Assembly (NCBI RefSeq): GCF_900117395.1 | Contig: NZ_FPEG01000002.1 | Coordinates: 558,001-622,000, forward strand | Direction of reading: 5' to 3' | Length of the DNA stretch: 64,000 nucleotides | Source of the DNA: Agrococcus sp. Marseille-P2731 | GTDB lineage: Bacteria; Actinomycetota; Actinomycetes; Actinomycetales; Microbacteriaceae | Shown: positions 47,251 to 55,622 of the stretch, one piece after another | Position numbering within the stretch: position 1 is the stretch's first letter | Layout of the letters: every line of letters starts with the position of its first letter | The notes under the pieces: model-generated | What the model was told of the DNA's origin: nothing | Databases searched by the model: none | The model's input: the letters and a program-made list of their open reading frames with translations, nothing else | Program-made: the position numbers and the translations under genes

Positions 47251-48339
47251 TTAGGTGTTGCGCCCTCGCGCAGCGACGCTCCAGCGCGCGGAAGGATCTG
47301 CATCGTCGCCTCGGTCGTAGACGAAGAGCTCGTCGACCAGGTTGACGGCCGTGCAGACGTGGTTCGGCACGACGCGCACGACGCTGCCGAGCGCCGGGAG
47401 CGCTGCCGTCGTGACGCCGGGCAGCTCGACCACGGCGTGGTGCTCGCTCAGCTGCACGATGCGCGCCTCCGGGTGGTCGAGCAGGCGGCCGTGCCCGGTC
47501 GACCAGGCGGCGCGGTCGGGGCCGAGCACCTTGGAGCCGGCGTCGAGCACCAGGCGACCGCCGGCATGCGACACGACGGTCGCGTGGCAGGTCAGCGCGA
47601 CGTGCTCCGGCGCCATGGTGCCGAGCTCCCACTGCTGGGCGTCACCGAAGACGCTCACCCCCGGGCGGAGCTCGGTGACGGGCGAGTCGATCTCGAGGGC
47701 GGCCGCGAAGCTCGGCGTGGAGCCGCCGGAGATGACCTGCGGCGGCACCCCCGCCGCCCGCATCGAGTCGGCAGCCACCCGCAGCGCCTCAGCCTCATCG
47801 CGCGCGGCACGCTCTCGCGCGCCGGGCGCATACGCGTGCCCCGGGAACGAGAAGACGCCCTCGATGTCGACACCTGCCCGCGCCGCGGCCGACGCGACCT
47901 CTCCCGCGGCGGCGGGCGCGCATCCGGACCTGTGGTGCCCCGCGTCGACCTCGACCCGCACCGCCACCCGGCCCGCGAGACCAGCGTGCACCAATCGCGC
48001 GACACCCTCGACCGAGTCGACGCCGATCGAGACCGACGCGCCCCGCGCGGTCATCGCGCTCAGCCGCGCGGCCTTCGCGGCGTCGATCCAGAGCGGATAG
48101 GCGATGAAGAGGTCGTCGAGGCCTGCTGCTGCGAAGACCTCGGCCTCGCCGACCGTGGCGACCGAGAGCCCATGGGCGCCAGCCGCGACCTGCATGCGGC
48201 CGATCTCGACGGTCTTGTGCGTCTTCGCGTGCGGCCGCAGCGCGATGCCGCGCTCCGTGGCAGCCTCGGCGACGCGGGCGATGTTCGCCTGCATCCGCTC
48301 GAGGTCGATCGCGAGGTGCGGCGTCGGTGCAGCGTTCAC
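47251..48339 (-). CDS. D-threonine aldolase / D-serine dehydratase-type PLP enzyme
   Basis: Encodes 362 aa of the alanine-racemase-like fold III group. The PLP lysine is Lys39 in LRPHAKTHK, a phosphate-binding segment is SGGSTPSF, and the C-terminal metal pair is His327 and Cys329 in PNHVCTAVNLVDE. These features fit metal-dependent D-threonine aldolases or eukaryotic-type D-serine dehydratases. The only good start is GTG 48339, which lies one nucleotide after the 3' end of a tRNA gene, with no ribosome site. Confidence 0.82.
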   Translation of the reverse strand: MNAAPTPHLAIDLERMQANIARVAEAATERGIALRPHAKTHKTVEIGRMQVAAGAHGLSVATVGEAEVFAAAGLDDLFIAYPLWIDAAKAARLSAMTARGASVSIGVDSVEGVARLVHAGLAGRVAVRVEVDAGHHRSGCAPAAAGEVASAAARAGVDIEGVFSFPGHAYAPGARERAARDEAEALRVAADSMRAAGVPPQVISGGSTPSFAAALEIDSPVTELRPGVSVFGDAQQWELGTMAPEHVALTCHATVVSHAGGRLVLDAGSKVLGPDRAAWSTGHGRLLDHPEARIVQLSEHHAVVELPGVTTAALPALGSVVRVVPNHVCTAVNLVDELFVYDRGDDADPSARWSVAARGRNT

Positions 48340-48340
48340 G

Positions 48341-48414
48341 TAGGGCGGACGGGACTTGAACCCGTGACCGAGGGATTATGAGTCCCCTGCTCTGACCAGC
48401 TGAGCTACCGCCCC
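48341..48414 (-). tRNA. tRNA with CAT anticodon, probably elongator tRNA-Met
   Basis: 74 nt cloverleaf: acceptor GGGGCGG with CCGCCCT, D arm, anticodon loop CTCATAA with stem GGGGA / TCCCT, T arm ACGGG-TTCAAGT-CCCGT, discriminator A, no encoded CCA. The acceptor and first base pair rule out an initiator-like C1-A72 mismatch. tRNA-Ile2 (lysidine-modified) also has a CAT anticodon and is the main alternative. Confidence 0.9.
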
Positions 48415-48438
48415 GTGGGCCCTGCGGCCCGGCATCCG

Positions 48439-48444
48439 AGCCTA
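48439..48444 (-). promoter_or_regulatory. -10 element TAGGCT for the CAT tRNA
   Basis: TAGGCT, whose first three bases are the stop codon of the glycosyltransferase gene; the tRNA 5' end is 24 nt downstream of it. Confidence 0.5.
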
Positions 48445-49641
48445 GTCGGCGATCTCCACGTGCGTATCGGGGTCCGCGATCTGCTCGCCGCGGTACAGGC
48501 GCTCGAAGGCCGTGATGGTCGCCTCGATGTCGTGCGGCGCGACCATCTGCAGGCTGTGCTGCTGGTACTTCGCGTACTCCTCATCGCTCAGGCGCAGGAT
48601 GCGCTCGAGCTTCTGCGCGAGATCGGCGGCATCGTCGGGCACGAACAGCCAGCCGTTGACGCCGTCCGTGACGAGGTGCGGCAGCGCCATCGCGTCGGCG
48701 GCGACGACGGGCAGGCCGGTGGCCATCGCCTCCATGGTGGCGATCGACTGCAGCTCGGCGGTCGAGGGCATCGCGAAGACCTCTGCGCCCCGCAGGCGCT
48801 CGCGCAGCTCCGCGTCGGAGACGAAGCCGGTGAGCGTGACGCGGTCGGCGATGTGCAGCTGGCGGGCGAGCGCGGCCAGCTCGTCGATCTGATCGCCACC
48901 GCCGACGATGTCGAGGTGCCAGGCGAGATCCTCGGGCAGCTGGCTCGCGGCGCGGACGAGCGTCTCGAGGCGCTTCTCGCTCGTGACGCGGCCGACGAAG
49001 ACGATGCCGCCGCGCTGGCGCACCGGGTGCGGGCTGTACTCGTCGCCGGGCAGGCCGCAGGAGATCGCGTGCACGCCGCGCAGGCCGGTCTTCAGCTCGA
49101 GGTAGTCGGCGCTGCGACGGGTGGGGGTCGTGACCACGTCGCAGCGCTCGAGCACCGCTGCGGCGTCGCGCCAGAGCCGGTCGACGGCCTGGTCCTGCAG
49201 GACCTTCGGGATGTTCGAGTGATCCATGAGGTTCTCGAACATCAGGTGGTTCGTGCCGACGACGCGGATGCCGCGCTTCTTCGCCTCGGTCGAGAAGGCA
49301 CGGCCGAGGATGATGTGCGACTGGAAGTGCACGACGTCGGGCTTGAGCGCATCCAGCAGCGAGGCGGCGTTCTGGAACATCCGCCACGGCTCGGCGAAGC
49401 GCAGCCACTCGTGCCCCGGGTAGAGCAGGGAGCGCAGGCGGTGCACCGAGAACCGCTGACCCTCGTGCTCCTCGACCTTCGTGCCCTGCTTGCCGCGGCC
49501 GAGCGCAGACGCCACCACGTGCACCTCGTGCCCCCGCGCCGTCAGGCGCGCTGCCAGCCGCGTCGTGAACTTCGCCGCGCCGTTGACGTCGGGCGCGAAG
49601 GTGTCGGTGGCGATGAGGATGCGGAGGGGGCGTTCAGTCAT
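48442..49641 (-). CDS. GT4-family glycosyltransferase
   Basis: Encodes 399 aa with two Rossmann-like domains. The N-terminal acceptor domain starts RILIATDTFAPDVNGAAKF. The C-terminal donor domain shows IVFVGRVTSEKRLETLVRAA and the GT4 EX7E-like region in FAMPSTAELQSIATMEAMATGLPVVA. These retaining enzymes often act on lipid-linked mannosyl or glucosyl acceptors in actinobacteria; the acceptor is not determined. ATG 49641 overlaps the end of the DMT gene by 8 nt, suggesting a functional pair. Confidence 0.88.
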   Translation of the reverse strand: MTERPLRILIATDTFAPDVNGAAKFTTRLAARLTARGHEVHVVASALGRGKQGTKVEEHEGQRFSVHRLRSLLYPGHEWLRFAEPWRMFQNAASLLDALKPDVVHFQSHIILGRAFSTEAKKRGIRVVGTNHLMFENLMDHSNIPKVLQDQAVDRLWRDAAAVLERCDVVTTPTRRSADYLELKTGLRGVHAISCGLPGDEYSPHPVRQRGGIVFVGRVTSEKRLETLVRAASQLPEDLAWHLDIVGGGDQIDELAALARQLHIADRVTLTGFVSDAELRERLRGAEVFAMPSTAELQSIATMEAMATGLPVVAADAMALPHLVTDGVNGWLFVPDDAADLAQKLERILRLSDEEYAKYQQHSLQMVAPHDIEATITAFERLYRGEQIADPDTHVEIAD

Positions 49642-50575
49642 TGTTCTCCTCGGGCGCCAGGGGCGTCCGGATCTGTGGGTGATGCCGTGCGAGCTGGAAC
49701 ACGCCCAGGACGGCGAGGGCACCGGCGCCGGCGAAGACGATGATCGCCCACGGCGGCGTCGCAGCCGCCTCTCCGAGCACGGTGACGCCGATGAGCACGG
49801 CGATCAGCGGGTCGACGACGGTGAGACCGGCGATGACGAGGTCGGGCGGGCCGGATGCGTGCGCCAGCTGCACGGCGTAGCTGCCGACGAGCATGGCGAC
49901 GACCAGGGCGACGCCGCAGACGATCGTCAACCAGTCGAAGTTGCCGGAGATGACGCGGTTGATGACGATCTTCGAGAGCGTCACGACGAAGCCGTAGAGC
50001 ACGCCAGCGGCGACGATGTAGAAGATCGCGTTGGCGCGGGCGCGGTACATCCACCAGACGATCCCCAGGCCCACGAGGGCGACGACCAGCAGCGACAGCA
50101 CGGTGAGCAGCTGCTGATCGCGGATCGGCCGCTCGATCGCGAAGATCGCCGCGACCGTGACGAAGATGCCGATGCCGATGAGGCAGAGCGCGATGGCGCG
50201 GATCGTGCGGTGGTCGAGCTTGATGCCTGCCAGGCGGGAGTTGAGGATCGCGGTGACGACGAGGGCGACGGCGCCCAGCGGCTGCACCACGATGAGCGGC
50301 GCGAGGGCGAGCGCGCCGAGCTGCAGCACGATCGCCAGGCCGAGCAGCAGCGTGCCGACCACCCACGCTCGGTTCTTGAGCAGTCGCACCAGCGCAGAGC
50401 CGCCGAGGTGCGCTCCGCGCTGGTCGCCGCCCTCGAAGTCGCCGACGCCGCGGTGCTGGAACTGCGTGCCGACCGACAGGAAGATGGCGCCCACGATCGC
50501 GACCGGGATCCCGAGGGCCTGCATGGGCGTGAGCGAGATCTCGGCCGCCAGGTCGTCGAGCGCGGTGAACAGCAC
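49634..50575 (-). CDS. DMT-superfamily (EamA-like) membrane transporter
   Basis: Encodes 313 aa with about nine or ten transmembrane segments, for example IGIPVAIVGAIFL-type at the start, LALAPLIVVQPLGAVALVV and LTVVDPLIAVLIGVTVLGE near the end. The proline-rich repeat (VQPLGAVA and VDPLIAVL) is the internal duplication typical of DMT carriers. I chose GTG 50575, because TACGGT lies exactly 6 nt upstream; longer in-frame starts run into def. Substrate unknown. The glycosyltransferase gene overlaps its end. Confidence 0.82.
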   Translation of the reverse strand: MLFTALDDLAAEISLTPMQALGIPVAIVGAIFLSVGTQFQHRGVGDFEGGDQRGAHLGGSALVRLLKNRAWVVGTLLLGLAIVLQLGALALAPLIVVQPLGAVALVVTAILNSRLAGIKLDHRTIRAIALCLIGIGIFVTVAAIFAIERPIRDQQLLTVLSLLVVALVGLGIVWWMYRARANAIFYIVAAGVLYGFVVTLSKIVINRVISGNFDWLTIVCGVALVVAMLVGSYAVQLAHASGPPDLVIAGLTVVDPLIAVLIGVTVLGEAAATPPWAIIVFAGAGALAVLGVFQLARHHPQIRTPLAPEENND

Positions 50576-50581
50576 GCGACG

Positions 50582-50587
50582 ACCGTA
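50582..50587 (-). promoter_or_regulatory. -10 element TACGGT for the DMT gene, leaderless
   Basis: TACGGT, 6-nt spacer CGTCGC, then GTG 50575. Confidence 0.5.
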
Positions 50588-50604
50588 CTGCCCAACGGCC
50601 TCGA

Positions 50605-50610
50605 TACGCT
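50605..50610 (+). promoter_or_regulatory. -10 element TACGCT for def, leaderless
   Basis: TACGCT, 7-nt spacer GGAGGAC, then ATG 50618. The spacer also looks like a ribosome site, so a longer transcript would be translatable too. Confidence 0.5.
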
Positions 50611-50617
50611 GGAGGAC

Positions 50618-51181
50618 ATGACCGTTCTGCCCATCTGCATCACCGGCGAGCCTGTGCTGCACCGCGAGGCCGCACCCGTCGTCGACTTCGATGCGGGCCT
50701 CGCGACGCTCGTCGAGGACATGTTCGAGACGATGGAGGCTGCGCCCGGCGTCGGCCTCGCGGCCCCGCAGGTGGGCATCGGCTCGCGCCTGTTCGTCTAC
50801 GACTGGACCGACGAGGAGGGGGTGCGCACTCGCGGCGTCGCCGCCAACCCTGAGCTCTGGATCTCCTCCCCGCCCCTCGGTGTCGCCGACGACGACGAGG
50901 AGGAGGGCTGCCTCTCCATCCCGGGCGAGCGCTTCGCGCTGAAGCGCAGCGAGCGAGCCCTGCTGCGCGCGCAGGACGAGCGCGGCGAGCACTACGAGCT
51001 CGAAGCCTCCGGCTGGCTCGCTCGCATCCTGCAGCACGAGTTCGACCACCTGAACGGCATCCTCTACGCCGACCGGCTGGATGCGTTCGGCACGAAGGGC
51101 GTGCAGAAGGCCATCAAGCGCAACAAGTGGGGTGGCGCGGGCAACGCCTGGCTGCCGGGCGTCGACGACCTCGAGGGCTGA
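50618..51181 (+). CDS. def: Peptide deformylase
   Basis: Encodes 187 aa. All three catalytic motifs are present: GVGLAAPQVG, EEGCLSIPG (cysteine metal ligand) and LQHEFDHLNG (two histidines and the catalytic glutamate). It removes the formyl group from nascent chains, working upstream of Map. It is divergent from the DMT gene by 42 nt, a space containing both -10 elements. The ending WLPGVDDLEG is a short tail beyond the catalytic domain. Confidence 0.95.
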   Translation: MTVLPICITGEPVLHREAAPVVDFDAGLATLVEDMFETMEAAPGVGLAAPQVGIGSRLFVYDWTDEEGVRTRGVAANPELWISSPPLGVADDDEEEGCLSIPGERFALKRSERALLRAQDERGEHYELEASGWLARILQHEFDHLNGILYADRLDAFGTKGVQKAIKRNKWGGAGNAWLPGVDDLEG

Positions 51182-51232
51182 GCGCCGAACCTCCTGCTGC
51201 CGCGCCGGCACGACCACCGCGGGCGAAGCGCA

Positions 51233-51403
51233 TCAGCGACGGCAGGTGACCAGCCCGGCGTCCTCCGTGATCCGATCGTTCTCGGGCAGCTCCAGCACGC
51301 CCCGGCCGCAGCACGCGGCGACCAGCGTGCCCGCCCGTGGGCACAGGTGCACCGCCCCGCCCCGTCGCACATCCACCTGCAGCATCGTCGATCGCTTCGA
51401 CAT
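51233..51403 (-). CDS. Small cysteine-containing hypothetical protein
   Basis: Encodes 56 aa beginning SKRSTMLQVDVRRGGAV. Four cysteines (about residues 21, 31, 32 and 54) could bind a metal. I chose ATG 51403 because GGAGGAGGAG lies just upstream. No family is recognised. It faces def across a short gap. Confidence 0.5.
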   Translation of the reverse strand: MSKRSTMLQVDVRRGGAVHLCPRAGTLVAACCGRGVLELPENDRITEDAGLVTCRR

Positions 51404-51533
51404 CCGTCTCCTCCTCCGGCCCGCGGCCGTACATCCTGAGACGACACCGGGGGATGATTCGTCACAGATCCGTCGAAGGATTGTCGGGAGGCGGCGCTCG
51501 GCCACGACGGCGACCCGCACGAGCGCACGAAGA

Positions 51534-51561
51534 AGGCCCCCACCCCGAAGGGTGAGGGCCT
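51534..51561 (-). terminator. tRNA-Asn terminator
   Basis: A 12-bp stem with one C-A mismatch (51534-51545 with 51550-51561) and a 4-nt CGAA/TTCG loop, followed on the minus strand by TTCTTCG. It begins 5 nt after the tRNA 3' end. Confidence 0.75.
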
Positions 51562-51565
51562 GTCG

Positions 51566-51638
51566 CTCCCCGAGATGGACTCGAACCATCAACCTGCCGG
51601 TTAACAGCCGGCTGCTCTGCCAATTGAGCTATCGAGGA
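51566..51638 (-). tRNA. tRNA-Asn (anticodon GTT)
   Basis: 73 nt cloverleaf: acceptor TCCTCGA with TCGGGGA (one G-U), anticodon stem GCCGG / CCGGC around CTGTTAA, T arm GATGG-TTCGAGT-CCATC, discriminator G. No encoded CCA. Confidence 0.97.
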
Positions 51639-51658
51639 TCGCTGCGGGAGCGACGTCA

Positions 51659-51664
51659 ATCGTA
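51659..51664 (-). promoter_or_regulatory. Candidate tRNA-Asn -10 (TACGAT)
   Basis: TACGAT, 20 nt upstream of the mature tRNA 5' end. Confidence 0.45.
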
Positions 51665-51706
51665 GCATCACTCGCGGGCCCGGGTCACACTCGCAGACTG
51701 CCGCGA

Positions 51707-51712
51707 TAGCCT
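51707..51712 (+). promoter_or_regulatory. Candidate -10 (TAGCCT) of the lipoprotein gene 51754
   Basis: TAGCCT about 41 nt upstream of ATG 51754; the leader carries AGGAGCACC. Confidence 0.4.
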
Positions 51713-51753
51713 GCGACGCAAGACAGGGTCGCCTACCGCCACAGGAGCACCGC

Positions 51754-52467
51754 ATGCCCAACTCTCCCCGCCGCGCCCTAGGCGCACCCCTGCTGCTGCT
51801 CACGGCCTGCGCCTCGCTCGCCCTCACGGGCTGCATCACACCGCCCGCCGTGCCGACGAGCGCGCCCAGCGGCGCGCCGACCTCGACGGCCGCGCCGAGC
51901 GGCGCGCCGACGGAGACTTCAGCGGCTCCCACGCCGTCGGCCTCAGCCGCTCCATCCGCAGCCCCCGGGGACATCCCCGAGCTCGTCGCGATCGGCACCG
52001 AGCTCCCGCCCGGCACGGTCGGCGGCTGGGAGACGAGCATCATCACCGACGACGCGTTCGAGGTGCAGCCCGACTCCGACTTCCCGGCGGGCCCGACCAT
52101 CAGCGTCGTCGAGACGGCGACCGGCTGCACCTTCTGGGCCTACCAGGGCGCCGCGGACAGCGACTCGACCGACGAGGCCGAGAGCTCGGCAGCGACGCTC
52201 GCCCTGCTGTCGAGCTCCTCCCCCGATGACTGGGATCCGGACGTCTTCACCCTCGACCGCTCGGCATCGCAGGGCGCTGCCGTCGAGATGCTCTCGATCG
52301 TCCAGGAGGTCGAGGGCGACCCGGCGAAGGCCTGGTATGCCCGCAACTTCCAGTCGGGTGGCACCACGAGCTCGATCATGGCGATGTGCCCCGCGGGCAC
52401 CGGCGGCATCGACCACATCGACGAAGTGATCATCGAGCACCTGCAGATCAACTTCCTGGTGCCCTGA
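51754..52467 (+). CDS. Secreted lipoprotein, function unknown
   Basis: Encodes 237 aa. The signal peptide (PNSPRRALGAPLLLLTACA) ends in lipobox LTGC with Cys27. A disordered Pro/Ser/Thr/Ala linker follows (about 28-70), including two PSGAPT repeats that come from duplicated DNA near 51860-51915. A compact C-terminal domain of about 165 aa contains two cysteines that could form a disulfide. No known family is recognised. AGGAG precedes ATG 51754. Confidence 0.8.
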   Translation: MPNSPRRALGAPLLLLTACASLALTGCITPPAVPTSAPSGAPTSTAAPSGAPTETSAAPTPSASAAPSAAPGDIPELVAIGTELPPGTVGGWETSIITDDAFEVQPDSDFPAGPTISVVETATGCTFWAYQGAADSDSTDEAESSAATLALLSSSSPDDWDPDVFTLDRSASQGAAVEMLSIVQEVEGDPAKAWYARNFQSGGTTSSIMAMCPAGTGGIDHIDEVIIEHLQINFLVP

Positions 52468-52473
52468 CCGGCG

Positions 52474-52504
52474 GCCGATGCCCCGGCTCGCGCGGGGCAT
52501 CGGC
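52474..52504. terminator. Bidirectional terminator between the lipoprotein gene and dnaG
   Basis: A perfect 11-bp stem (52474-52484 with 52494-52504) and 9-nt loop starting 6 nt after the lipoprotein stop and ending 3 nt before the dnaG stop. Confidence 0.8.
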
Positions 52505-52507
52505 GCC

Positions 52508-54358
52508 TCACTCCGAGCGCAGCGTGCGCCGCTCGCGCTCCAGCTCCATCAGCTGCTCCTGCATGCGCTTCGAGGCCTCGGGATCGGTGACCCCCATGCG
52601 CTGCAGGCTGCCGAGCAGCTCTGCCTTCCGCCGCAGGATGTCGCGGTCCACGAGCGACGACACGATGCCTCGCACGTAGGCGGTGACGCCGTCGGCGGTC
52701 GACTGCGGGATGGGCGCCATCGCGAGGGTGCGCACGAGCGGCACGATCTCGGCCGGCACGGTGTCGGCCACGCGCTCGGAGAAGTCGGATGCGTCGATCG
52801 CGTCGAGCGAGGCGAGCACGCCGTCGCGCACGACGGCGAGCGAGGGGTTCGACACGTAGGCCGAGGCGCCGCGCGCGGCCAGATCCTTGCCGAGCACCTG
52901 CGGCTGCTGCAGCATCGCCGCGATCGCGTCCCGCTCCATCCGCGACGCCGGGTCGCGCGCGAGCTGCTGCAGCGCGACGTCAGCGGGCGGATGCTCGGGA
53001 GCGGCCCCGGGAGACGTCGGGGTCGGGCGCGGCCCGGCCTGGCGCACCGCGCGCTGCACCTCCTCGGGTGCGACGCCCAACCAGCCGGCGACGGTGCGAA
53101 CGTAGCCGTCCGCGAGCGCGCGGTCGCGGATCGACTGCAGCACCGGTGCGGCCCGCCGCATCGCCGCGACCCGGCCCTCCACCGTCTCGAGGTCGTGCTC
53201 CGCGACGATCCGCCGCAGCATGAACTCGAACAGCGGGCGGCGCTGCTGCACGAGCTTGCGCACCGCGTCGTCGCCGCGCTCGAGCCGCAGGTCGCACGGG
53301 TCGAGCCCCTCAGGCGGCACGGCGACGAAGGTCTGCGCAGCGAAGCGCTGCTCCTCGGCGAAGGTGCGCGCGGCGGCCTTCTGGCCCGCCTCGTCGGGGT
53401 CGAACGTGAAGATCACCCGGCCGAGCGAGCGCGTGTCGGTCGTCGACACGTCGCCCAGCACGCGGCGCAGCACCTTGATGTGGTCGACCCCGAACGCCGT
53501 GCCGCAGGTGGCGACCGCGGTCGTGACGCCCGCGAGGTGGCAGGCCATCACATCCGTGTAGCCCTCCACCACGACCGCCTCATGCTCCTTCGCGATCTCG
53601 CGCTTGGCGAGGTCGAGGCCGTAGAGCACCTGGCTCTTCCTGAAGATCGGCGTCTCCGGTGAGTTGAGGTACTTCGGGCCCTTGTCGTCGTCGGAGAGCC
53701 GTCGCGCACCGAAGCCGACGGTCGCACCGGCGACGTCGCGGATCGGCCACATGAGCCTGCCGCGGAAGCGGTCGTAGCTGCCGCGCTGCCCCTCGCTGAG
53801 GAGCCCGGCCCCGAGCAGCTCGGCCTCGCTGAACCCCTTGCCGCGCAGGTGGCGCTTCAGCGCGTCGAAGGAGGCGGGCGCGAACCCGACGCCGAAGCGC
53901 TGGGCAGCCGCGAGGTCGAAGCCGCGCTCCCCCAGGAACTGCTGGCCGAGCGCCGCCGCGGGCGTGAGCAGCTGCGCCTGGAAGTAGGACTCCGCCTCAC
54001 GGCTGGCCTCCAGGAGCCTGAGCCGTCCGCTCGTCTCCTCCTGCGGCTTGCCGTCCTCGTAGTGCAGCGTATAGCCGAGCTGGGCTGCGAAGCGCTCGAC
54101 GGTCTCGGCGAACGAGGTGTGATCCGTCGCCATCACGAACTGGAAGGCGTCGCCATCCTCGCCGCAGCCGAAGCAGTGGTAGCGGCCGACGGCCGGCCGC
54201 ACGTGGAAGGAGGGCGTGCGCTCGTCGTGGAACGGGCACAGCCCCTTCATGCTGCCGACACCCGCCGACTTCAGCGTGACGTGCTCACCAACGACGTCGA
54301 CGATCGAGATGCGAGCGCGCAGCTCGTCGATGTCGCTCCGTCGGATCCGCCCTGCCAC
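52508..54358 (-). CDS. dnaG: DNA primase
   Basis: Encodes 616 aa. The CHC2 zinc finger is complete (Cys41, His44, Cys62, Cys65 in CPFH and CFGC). The Toprim RNA-polymerase domain has VVVEGYTDVMA and FTFDPDEAGQKAA. The C-terminal helicase-binding region is present (about 450-616) with a Gly/Pro linker. It makes RNA primers for replication. I chose GTG 54358 (AGRIRRSDIDELR), 7 nt after the dgt stop; it is the last gene of the glyS-dusB-dgt-dnaG unit. Confidence 0.95.
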   Translation of the reverse strand: MAGRIRRSDIDELRARISIVDVVGEHVTLKSAGVGSMKGLCPFHDERTPSFHVRPAVGRYHCFGCGEDGDAFQFVMATDHTSFAETVERFAAQLGYTLHYEDGKPQEETSGRLRLLEASREAESYFQAQLLTPAAALGQQFLGERGFDLAAAQRFGVGFAPASFDALKRHLRGKGFSEAELLGAGLLSEGQRGSYDRFRGRLMWPIRDVAGATVGFGARRLSDDDKGPKYLNSPETPIFRKSQVLYGLDLAKREIAKEHEAVVVEGYTDVMACHLAGVTTAVATCGTAFGVDHIKVLRRVLGDVSTTDTRSLGRVIFTFDPDEAGQKAAARTFAEEQRFAAQTFVAVPPEGLDPCDLRLERGDDAVRKLVQQRRPLFEFMLRRIVAEHDLETVEGRVAAMRRAAPVLQSIRDRALADGYVRTVAGWLGVAPEEVQRAVRQAGPRPTPTSPGAAPEHPPADVALQQLARDPASRMERDAIAAMLQQPQVLGKDLAARGASAYVSNPSLAVVRDGVLASLDAIDASDFSERVADTVPAEIVPLVRTLAMAPIPQSTADGVTAYVRGIVSSLVDRDILRRKAELLGSLQRMGVTDPEASKRMQEQLMELERERRTLRSE

Positions 54359-54365
54359 GATCGCC

Positions 54366-55622
54366 TCAGTCCCCGACGTAGCGCTCGTGCCAGGCGAACG
54401 CGCCGCGGTCGGTGAGGCTGGCGACCTGGTCGACGACCACGCGGGCGCGCGCGGCCTCGTCGGGCGCGGCCTCCCAGTCGTCGGCGTGCACGCGATCGAG
54501 CGCCGACGGGCCGATGCGCAGCAGCGCGTCGCAGAGCTCCTGCAGCACGCGCCGCTGGCTGGCGTAGATCGGCTGGCGCCGCTCGGCGAGGATGAAGCTC
54601 GCGGCCGTGCCCTTGAGCACCGCGATCTCGGCACGCACCTCGCGCGGCACCTCGACCGTGCCGCCGAAGCGCACCAGCGGACCCTCGTGCGCCTCCCGCG
54701 TGCGCGAGACCGCCGCGTTCGCGAAGCGCCCGATGAGCTTCGACGTGAGGTTCTTGAGCCGCGCGTGGTCCTCGCGCGAGCCGTCGAAGCTGCGCAGCCA
54801 GGTCTCGAGGTCGTCGAGGCGGTCGAACGCGCCGAGCAGGTCGTCGCGCGTGAACTCCGGCCCCACCCACGTGAGCATCATCGACACGAGCTCGTCGTGC
54901 CCCACCCGGCTCTGCAGCTTCGCGACGTCGACGTAGCCGCCGACCACCGCATCCTCGAAGTCGTGCACCGAGTAGGCGATGTCGTCAGCCAGGTCCATGA
55001 CCTGCGCCTCGATGCTCGGCCGCCCCTGCGGCGCACCCTCGCGCATCCACTCGAAGGCATCGCGGTCGTCGGCGTAGTAGCCGAACTTGATGCGGCCGGA
55101 TGCGTCGTGGACGTCGGTCGCGGCCGGCCACGGGTACTTGCACGCGGCATCGACGCTCGCGCGCGTGAGGTTCAGCCCGAAGGGGCGGTCCCCGATCACC
55201 TTCGGCTCGAGCCGCGTGATGACCCGCAGGGTCTGCGCGTTGCCCTCGAAGCCGCCGATGGCGAGCGCCCACTCGTTCAGGCCCTTCTCGCCGTTGTGGC
55301 CGAAGGGCGGATGCCCGATGTCGTGCGCGAGGCACGCGGTGTCGACCACGTCCGGGTCGAGGTCGAGCGAGACCGCGAGCTCACGGCCGATCTGCGCGAC
55401 CTCGAGCGAGTGCGTGAGGCGCGTGCGGGAGTCGTCGAAGCCCATCGTCGGCGAGAGCACCTGCGTCTTCTGGCCGAGCCGGCGGAAGGCGCTCGAGTGC
55501 AGCAGCCGTGCGCGGTCGCGCGCGAAGTCAGTGCGCGAGGAGCGGTGCACCTCCGGCAGCCGGCGCTCGGCGTCGTGCGCGTCGTACCCCCGCGCGTCAA
55601 CCACCTCGGGTGTCGCTCTCAT
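54366..55622 (-). CDS. dgt: Deoxyguanosinetriphosphate triphosphohydrolase-like protein
   Basis: Encodes 418 aa with the HD phosphohydrolase set: histidine in RLTHSLEVAQIGREL, the HD pair in CLAHDIGHPPFGHNGE and a later aspartate in MDLADDIAYSVHD. Such enzymes hydrolyse dNTPs to the nucleoside plus triphosphate. It overlaps the dusB end by 26 nt from ATG 55622; GTG 55604 is a possible shorter start. Association with dusB and dnaG is usual in actinobacteria. Confidence 0.93.
   Translation of the reverse strand: MRATPEVVDARGYDAHDAERRLPEVHRSSRTDFARDRARLLHSSAFRRLGQKTQVLSPTMGFDDSRTRLTHSLEVAQIGRELAVSLDLDPDVVDTACLAHDIGHPPFGHNGEKGLNEWALAIGGFEGNAQTLRVITRLEPKVIGDRPFGLNLTRASVDAACKYPWPAATDVHDASGRIKFGYYADDRDAFEWMREGAPQGRPSIEAQVMDLADDIAYSVHDFEDAVVGGYVDVAKLQSRVGHDELVSMMLTWVGPEFTRDDLLGAFDRLDDLETWLRSFDGSREDHARLKNLTSKLIGRFANAAVSRTREAHEGPLVRFGGTVEVPREVRAEIAVLKGTAASFILAERRQPIYASQRRVLQELCDALLRIGPSALDRVHADDWEAAPDEAARARVVVDQVASLTDRGAFAWHERYVGD

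Noticed and set aside
48341..48414. Initiator tRNA-Met
   Set aside because: The acceptor begins with a G1-T72 pair and the anticodon stem lacks the three G-C pairs at the loop side expected for an initiator; elongator Met or Ile2 fits better.
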